Below are positions 59,968-64,000 of a stretch of DNA of 64,000 nt, piece by piece. Origin of the DNA: Dehalococcoidia bacterium (GTDB taxonomy: Bacteria > Chloroflexota > Dehalococcoidia > Bin125); the NCBI GenBank assembly GCA_022828105.1, contig JAJEJC010000001.1:300090-364089 (forward strand), written 5' to 3'. The number at the start of each line of letters is the position of its first letter. Within the stretch, counting starts at the first letter, position 1. The position numbers were made by a program, and so were the translations under genes. Under the pieces are notes generated by a model. That model was not told the origin of the DNA. It searched no databases and saw nothing but the letters and a program-made list of their open reading frames with translations.

Positions 59968-62175
59968 ATGCCCACCCGATTCCGATACACGCAGTGGGAC
60001 GGCACGCAGGACATCCCGGCGCTTGACGCCGACGAAGTGCTGCAATCGCTCTCCGACGACCTGCTCTCATTCGGCGACCTGCAGCAAGCGCTACGCAACA
60101 TGATGCAGCGCGGCATCCGCACGCCCGACGGCGACCGCACGGACGGACTCCGCGACCTGCTGCAGCAGCTTCGCCAACAGCGCCGCCAGCAACTGGAGCG
60201 CTTCGATCTGTCCTCGGTCTTCGACGATATCCAGCAGCAGCTCGATGAAATTCTCGACATGGAGCGGGACACGCTGGACGACCGCCTCGACGAAGTCGGC
60301 CCGAGGCCGGAAGCCCCCCCTCAGTCCCTACGGGACAGCTCCCCCCCAGAGGGGGGGAGCGGGGATCAAGATCCCGCGGGTTCTCCTTCCCCCTCTAGTG
60401 GACAGATGCCGCCTTCTTCCTCTTCTCTCCCCCCCTCCGGGGGGGAGATGCCGCAGGCAGAGGGGGGGTCCCCCGACGCCGGCCTGACCGAAGACGAGAT
60501 GGAGCGGCTCAAGGAAGCGCTGCGCCAGCGGCTTGAGCGCAAGCAGGAACAGATCGAGCAGCTTCCCGAGGACGCCGCGGGTCAGATGAAGGACTTGCAG
60601 GAGTACGAGTTCGAGAACGAGGAGGCGCGGCAGAAGTACGAGGAGCTGCTGGAGCAGTTGAAGCAGTCGATGATGAATCGCTTCTTCAACGACATGAGCC
60701 AAATGATGTCCGACATGTCGCCGCAGGACATGGACCAGATGCGCGAGATGATGCAGGACCTGAACGAGATGCTGGAGCGCCAGCGTCGCGGCGGGGACCC
60801 GCGCTTCGACGAGTTCATGGACAAGTGGGGCGAGATGTTCGGCGACGACCCGCCCCAGTCGCTGGACGAGCTGGTCGAACAGATGCAGCGCCAGGCCGCA
60901 CAGATGCAGAACCTGATGTCCTCGCTGCCCGGCGAAATGCGCCAGCAACTCAACGACATGATGCAGCAGCTCATGGGCGAGATGGGCATGGAACAGGAAC
61001 TGTCGCAGCTCGCGCAGAACCTGGAAGCGCTCTATCCGATGCGCGACCTGCTCAACCAGTACCCCTTCCGCGGTCAGGAAGAGATCGACCTGCAGGCTGC
61101 GATGTCGCTGATGGGCGACATGCAGCAACTGGACGAACTTGAGCGCGCCCTGGAGCGGGTCCAGTACGGCGGCAACATCGACGACATCGACCCCGACCAG
61201 CTCGAAGAGCTGATGGGCGAGGAAGCGCGCGAGATCCTGGAGCAACTCAAACAGCTACTTGAGCTGCTTGAGGAGGCCGGTTACCTGGAGAAGAAGGGCA
61301 ACGCTTGGGAGCTGACGCCGCGCGGCAACCGGCGGATCGGCGAGAAGGCGCTGGCCGAGATCTACGCCAACCTCAAGCGTCAGAACTTCGGCAAGCACAA
61401 CGTGCCCGAGACCGGCCGCTACGGCGACCGCGCCGACGACAGCAAGCTCTACGAGTTCGGCGATCCCTTCCATCTGAATCTCAAGGAGACGATCTCCAAC
61501 GCGATCTTGAGAACGGCTCCCGAGGGCGGACCTCAGTTGCCGATCAATCTGACGCCAGACGACTTCGAGGTCTACCGTTCCGAGACGCTGACCCAGACGG
61601 CGACCGTGGTGATGCTCGACCTCTCCTGGTCGATGGCGCTGCGCGGCTCATTCCAGGCGGCCAAGAAGGTCGCCATGGCGCTCAACAACCTAATCCGGAT
61701 GCAGTACCCGCGCGACTCGCTCTACCTGGTCGGATTCAGCGCATACGCGCGCGAACTCAAGGCCGACCAACTCCCCTACGTCCGCTGGGACGAGACCGTG
61801 CTGGGCACCAACATGCACCACGCCCTGTTGATCGCCCAGCAACTGCTGGCCAAGCACAAGCTCGGCACCCGGCAAGTGATCATGATCACCGACGGCGAGC
61901 CGACGGCGCACCTGGAACAGGGACGCTCCTACTTCGCCTATCCGCCCTCGCCGATCACGATCCGCGAAACGCTCAAGGAAGTGCGGCACTGCACGAAGAA
62001 GGACATCGTGATCAATGTCTTCATGCTCGACCGCAGCTACTACTTGAAGGAGTTCGTCGACCGGGTCGCGCGGATCAACGGCGGCCGCGTCTTCTACAGC
62101 CAGCCGGACGAACTCGGCGAGTACGTCCTGCACGACTTCGTCACCCACCGCCGCAAGACGCTGAGCCGCTCCTGA
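59968..62175 (+). CDS. VWA-domain protein, partner of the AAA+ ATPase
   Basis: A 735-residue protein. The N-terminal 350 residues are a long, Gln/Met/Glu-rich helical region (for example LLQQLRQQRRQQLERF and QMMSDMSPQDMDQMREMMQDLNEMLERQ). The C-terminal VWA domain has the MIDAS motif DLSWSMA (Asp551, Ser553, Ser555), a Thr in GTNMHHALL and ITDGEPT. Residues about 115-132 and 151-168 are encoded by two palindromic elements in opposite orientation (PPQSLRDSSPPEGG and LPPSGGEMPQAEGG). The ATG at 59968 gives the family start MPTRFRYTQWDG. It is likely a cytoplasmic MIDAS adaptor for the ATPase. Confidence 0.87.
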   Translation: MPTRFRYTQWDGTQDIPALDADEVLQSLSDDLLSFGDLQQALRNMMQRGIRTPDGDRTDGLRDLLQQLRQQRRQQLERFDLSSVFDDIQQQLDEILDMERDTLDDRLDEVGPRPEAPPQSLRDSSPPEGGSGDQDPAGSPSPSSGQMPPSSSSLPPSGGEMPQAEGGSPDAGLTEDEMERLKEALRQRLERKQEQIEQLPEDAAGQMKDLQEYEFENEEARQKYEELLEQLKQSMMNRFFNDMSQMMSDMSPQDMDQMREMMQDLNEMLERQRRGGDPRFDEFMDKWGEMFGDDPPQSLDELVEQMQRQAAQMQNLMSSLPGEMRQQLNDMMQQLMGEMGMEQELSQLAQNLEALYPMRDLLNQYPFRGQEEIDLQAAMSLMGDMQQLDELERALERVQYGGNIDDIDPDQLEELMGEEAREILEQLKQLLELLEEAGYLEKKGNAWELTPRGNRRIGEKALAEIYANLKRQNFGKHNVPETGRYGDRADDSKLYEFGDPFHLNLKETISNAILRTAPEGGPQLPINLTPDDFEVYRSETLTQTATVVMLDLSWSMALRGSFQAAKKVAMALNNLIRMQYPRDSLYLVGFSAYARELKADQLPYVRWDETVLGTNMHHALLIAQQLLAKHKLGTRQVIMITDGEPTAHLEQGRSYFAYPPSPITIRETLKEVRHCTKKDIVINVFMLDRSYYLKEFVDRVARINGGRVFYSQPDELGEYVLHDFVTHRRKTLSRS
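60312..60364 (-). repeat. Palindromic element in VWA gene, reverse
   Basis: A reverse copy with second hairpin GTCCC-TAC-GGGAC and a first hairpin of C7/G7. It encodes PPQSLRDSSPPEGGSG in frame. Confidence 0.82.
60421..60471 (+). repeat. Palindromic element in VWA gene, forward
   Basis: A forward copy with C7/G7, second hairpin TGCC-GCA-GGCA and terminal G7. It encodes LPPSGGEMPQAEGG in the same frame as the MaoC copies. It faces the copy at 60312. Confidence 0.84.
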
Positions 62176-62190
62176 GTCCTGGATCGGGGT

Positions 62191-62206
62191 TGCCGCCTGC
62201 GCGGCA
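62191..62206. terminator. Hairpin between convergent VWA and CBS genes
   Basis: TGCCGC-CTGC-GCGGCA in the 34-bp gap between two converging genes. It has no T-run, so the terminator role is inferred from position. Confidence 0.45.
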
Positions 62207-62209
62207 GTC

Positions 62210-62620
62210 CTACGCCTCGGACAGCCCCAGCACCAGGTCGCGCACCGTAACCAGTCCCAGCGGCTCGCCCTGCGCGTCGACGACCAGCGTGCGGGACACG
62301 CCGAACTGCACAAGCAGCCGCACCGCATAGCGCGCGAGCATGCTCGACTGCACCGTCAGCGCCGGCTTGGACATGACCTCGTAGACGTTGACTCGCTCCG
62401 GCGCGCGATCGTGTGTGACTACTTCCCGCGCCAGGTCAGTCACCGTCAGCATCCCCAGTTCGTCGTCGTCGTGCCGCCGATTGACCACCAGCGAACTGAT
62501 CCGCAGCCGTTTCATGGTGGCCATCGCCTCGGCGACCGTCGCCAGGCCATCGATTGTGTGCAGCTCGCCGCTCATCACGTCGCCAACGCGAAGCGTCGAT
62601 TGGCCGCCATGGGTGGTCAT
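62210..62620 (-). CDS. CBS-domain pair protein
   Basis: A 136-residue protein made of two CBS motifs (VGDVMSGELHTIDGLATVAEAMATMKRLRISSLVVN and VMSKPALTVQSSMLARYAVRLLVQFGVSRTLVVDAQGEPLGLVTVRDL). It would bind adenine nucleotides or similar ligands. Its start overlaps the PII-like gene by 4 bp, which makes it the last gene of the DUF1538 operon and a likely sensor for the transporter. Confidence 0.87.
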   Translation of the reverse strand: MTTHGGQSTLRVGDVMSGELHTIDGLATVAEAMATMKRLRISSLVVNRRHDDDELGMLTVTDLAREVVTHDRAPERVNVYEVMSKPALTVQSSMLARYAVRLLVQFGVSRTLVVDAQGEPLGLVTVRDLVLGLSEA

Positions 62621-62967
62621 TGCGCTTCTTCCAGTTCTTCCATCAGCCTGGGCAGTTGGGTCGAGAGACCGACTGCGTCCTCGATGGTGATCTGGAAGGC
62701 GACGCCGTCGCCATGCTCACGGTCCATGCCGCCGGCCTCGGCAATGCGCTCGAGGATGTCCCGCGCCCGCTGCTCGGCCACGAGGAATAGCACCATGTCC
62801 AGCCGCGAGGTCAAGTCCAGCCCCAGGAACGTCTTCTCCGGGCGCAGCCCCTCGCCGCGCGCGCCGCTGATGATCGTGTCGCCCGTCGCGCCGCCCGCTC
62901 TCGCCGCGGCGATCACGTCGGTGGTCTTGTCGTCGCTCACCAGCGCGACGACCAGCGCCATCTTCAT
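62617..62967 (-). CDS. PII-like regulatory protein of the DUF1538 operon
   Basis: A 116-residue ferredoxin-like protein with MALVVALVSDDKTTDVIAAARAGGATGDTIISGARGEGL, matching the PII superfamily start and its T-loop region, and FLVAEQRARDILERIAEAGGMD near the C-terminus. The uridylylation Tyr of GlnB is absent. It overlaps both neighbours by 4 bp. PII-like proteins often bind and control the transporter encoded beside them, which is inferred here. Confidence 0.8.
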   Translation of the reverse strand: MKMALVVALVSDDKTTDVIAAARAGGATGDTIISGARGEGLRPEKTFLGLDLTSRLDMVLFLVAEQRARDILERIAEAGGMDREHGDGVAFQITIEDAVGLSTQLPRLMEELEEAQ

Positions 62968-63749
62968 TGCTCCACCTCCTGTTGCTCCTTCCGCCGGCGC
63001 CAGCGCTCCACCAGGTCCGCACTGATTGCATAGCCTAATACGGACATGATCGGGAAGACACTGGCGAAGGCGATCAGGCCAAAGCCGTCGATCAGCGGAC
63101 TGCGGCCCGGCACATTGGCGGCCAGTCCGAGTCCGAGCGCGGCGACTACCGGCACCGTCACGGTCGACGTGGTGACGCCGCCGCTGTCGTAGGCCAGCGG
63201 GACGATTGTTCGACTGGCCAGATACGTCTGTACGACGACGATGATGTACGCGCCCACGATGTACCAGGGCAGCGGCGTGCCCGTCACGATCCGGAAGCAG
63301 CCCAGCGACACGCCCGCAGCAACCCCGACTGCCACGGCGATGCGCAGTCCCCAGGCTCGCACCGCGCCGCCGGACACTTCCTCGGCCTTCAACCCCACTG
63401 CGATCAACGAGGGCTCGGCCACCGTCGTCGCGAAGCCGATGGCGGCGGCAAACACGTAGACCAGCCAGTAGTCTTCCCAGCGGACGACGCCGGCCACCGT
63501 TTGCGCCTCCTCAGTCAGTTGCCGCGCCATCGTCTCGCCGATTGGGAACAGCGCCTGGTCAAGTCCAATCAGGAACAGCGCCAGCCCCAGCAACACCATC
63601 ACTGACCCAGTGACGATGCCTCCAATATTGAGCGGCTTGCGCCGCAGCACCGCCACCTGGAAGAGCACAAGAATTGCAATGATCGGCGACACGTCGCGAA
63701 GCGTGTACAACAGGGTTTCCCCGAACAGCGCCAGTGAATCCAACATCAC
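62964..63749 (-). CDS. DUF1538 membrane protein (second subunit)
   Basis: A 261-residue protein with six or seven membrane helices. The DUF1538 signatures are [23 protein letters not shown] and [26 protein letters not shown], repeated in the partial neighbour. DUF1538 pairs (UmpA/UmpB) have been described as cation/proton antiporters, to my recollection. The start overlaps the next DUF1538 gene by 4 bp. Confidence 0.87.
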   Translation of the reverse strand: MMLDSLALFGETLLYTLRDVSPIIAILVLFQVAVLRRKPLNIGGIVTGSVMVLLGLALFLIGLDQALFPIGETMARQLTEEAQTVAGVVRWEDYWLVYVFAAAIGFATTVAEPSLIAVGLKAEEVSGGAVRAWGLRIAVAVGVAAGVSLGCFRIVTGTPLPWYIVGAYIIVVVQTYLASRTIVPLAYDSGGVTTSTVTVPVVAALGLGLAANVPGRSPLIDGFGLIAFASVFPIMSVLGYAISADLVERWRRRKEQQEVEQ

Positions 63750-64000
63750 GACACCATCCCGTAGGCCAACACGCAGATCATCGGGGTCAAACTGGCGAAC
63801 GCGATCAGTCCGAAGCCGTCAAGCATCGGATTCCGTCCCCGGATCGCGGACGCCAACCCGACGCCCAGCGCCGTGATCAGGGGCACGGTGATCGTGCTTG
63901 TCGTCACCCCGCCAGAGTCGTAGGCCACGCCCACGATCTCCTCGGGCGCGAACACGGTCATCACCATGACCAGGGCGTAACCGCCGATGATGAACCGGTG
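63746..64000 (-). CDS. DUF1538 membrane protein (first subunit), 5' part beyond window
   Basis: The C-terminal 84 residues are present, beginning [40 protein letters not shown] and ending in LAYGMVS. It repeats the [10 protein letters not shown] motif of the next gene. The frame is open to the window edge, so the gene continues to the right. It is first in the operon of DUF1538, DUF1538, PII and CBS genes, all coupled by ATGA overlaps. Confidence 0.85.
   Translation of the reverse strand, partial: HRFIIGGYALVMVMTVFAPEEIVGVAYDSGGVTTSTITVPLITALGVGLASAIRGRNPMLDGFGLIAFASLTPMICVLAYGMVS

Overview
This is a gene-dense, high-GC bacterial chromosome segment with about 64 protein genes, two tRNA genes and no rRNA. 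Six CaiB/BaiF CoA-transferase domains, double hot-dog (MaoC-like) proteins, a thiolase, an enoyl-CoA hydratase, a methylmalonyl-CoA mutase, a luciferase-like monooxygenase and an actinobacterial-type AAA/VWA pair suggest a heterotroph of the Chloroflexota (Dehalococcoidia/SAR202-like), with Actinobacteriota as the main alternative. This is inferred from gene content only, because the window holds no strong phylogenetic marker.

Layout. 1-5.8 kb: polysaccharide deacetylase, DUF4202, methyltransferase, a DUF385-type oxidoreductase with an O6-methylguanine methyltransferase, a selenocysteine-containing SelD (in-frame TGA at 3451) and an L-2-hydroxyglutarate oxidase. 5.8-12.1 kb: a single-chain type IIG restriction-modification enzyme, a TPR protein and a hicBA toxin-antitoxin pair. 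12.1-17.1 kb: a CoA transferase with two paralogous MaoC-like genes (one frameshifted), a membrane protein and an MFS transporter. 17.1-28.4 kb: a dispersed set of phage genes on the minus strand (amidase, two small membrane proteins, two unknowns, capsid, scaffold, then terminase large and small subunits), interrupted where portal genes would be expected by four CoA-transferase domains and a broken toxin-antitoxin pair. 28.6-34.7 kb: secreted proteins, an oxalyl-CoA decarboxylase-like enzyme, an aldo/keto reductase and a phosphoesterase. 34.8-42.6 kb: KamA-like radical SAM enzyme, methylmalonyl-CoA mutase, CoA transferase, thiolase, enoyl-CoA hydratase and two PaREP1/HEPN-like paralogues. 42.8-51.6 kb: large secreted proteins, a lipoprotein, tRNA-His, MgtE, tRNA-Arg and a luciferase-like oxidoreductase. 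51.7-64 kb: ribosomal protein bS21, a two-component system, an unknown protein, an ATP-grasp-less PEP-utilising protein, a HypE/SelD-like protein, the AAA/VWA pair, and a DUF1538-DUF1538-PII-CBS operon that runs off the end.

The most unusual signal is a family of about 50-bp palindromic elements: a C6/G6 hairpin, then a second hairpin with compensatory base changes, then G6. There are roughly 18 units in this window. Many are intergenic, but at least seven units lie inside six reading frames (selD, both MaoC-like genes, a CoA-transferase fusion, terminase, VWA protein), where they encode Pro/Gly/Ser-rich inserts. They supply a stop codon in selD, a linker between two CoA-transferase domains, and a frameshift in one MaoC-like gene. 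This resembles in principle the protein-embedded palindromic elements of Rickettsia.
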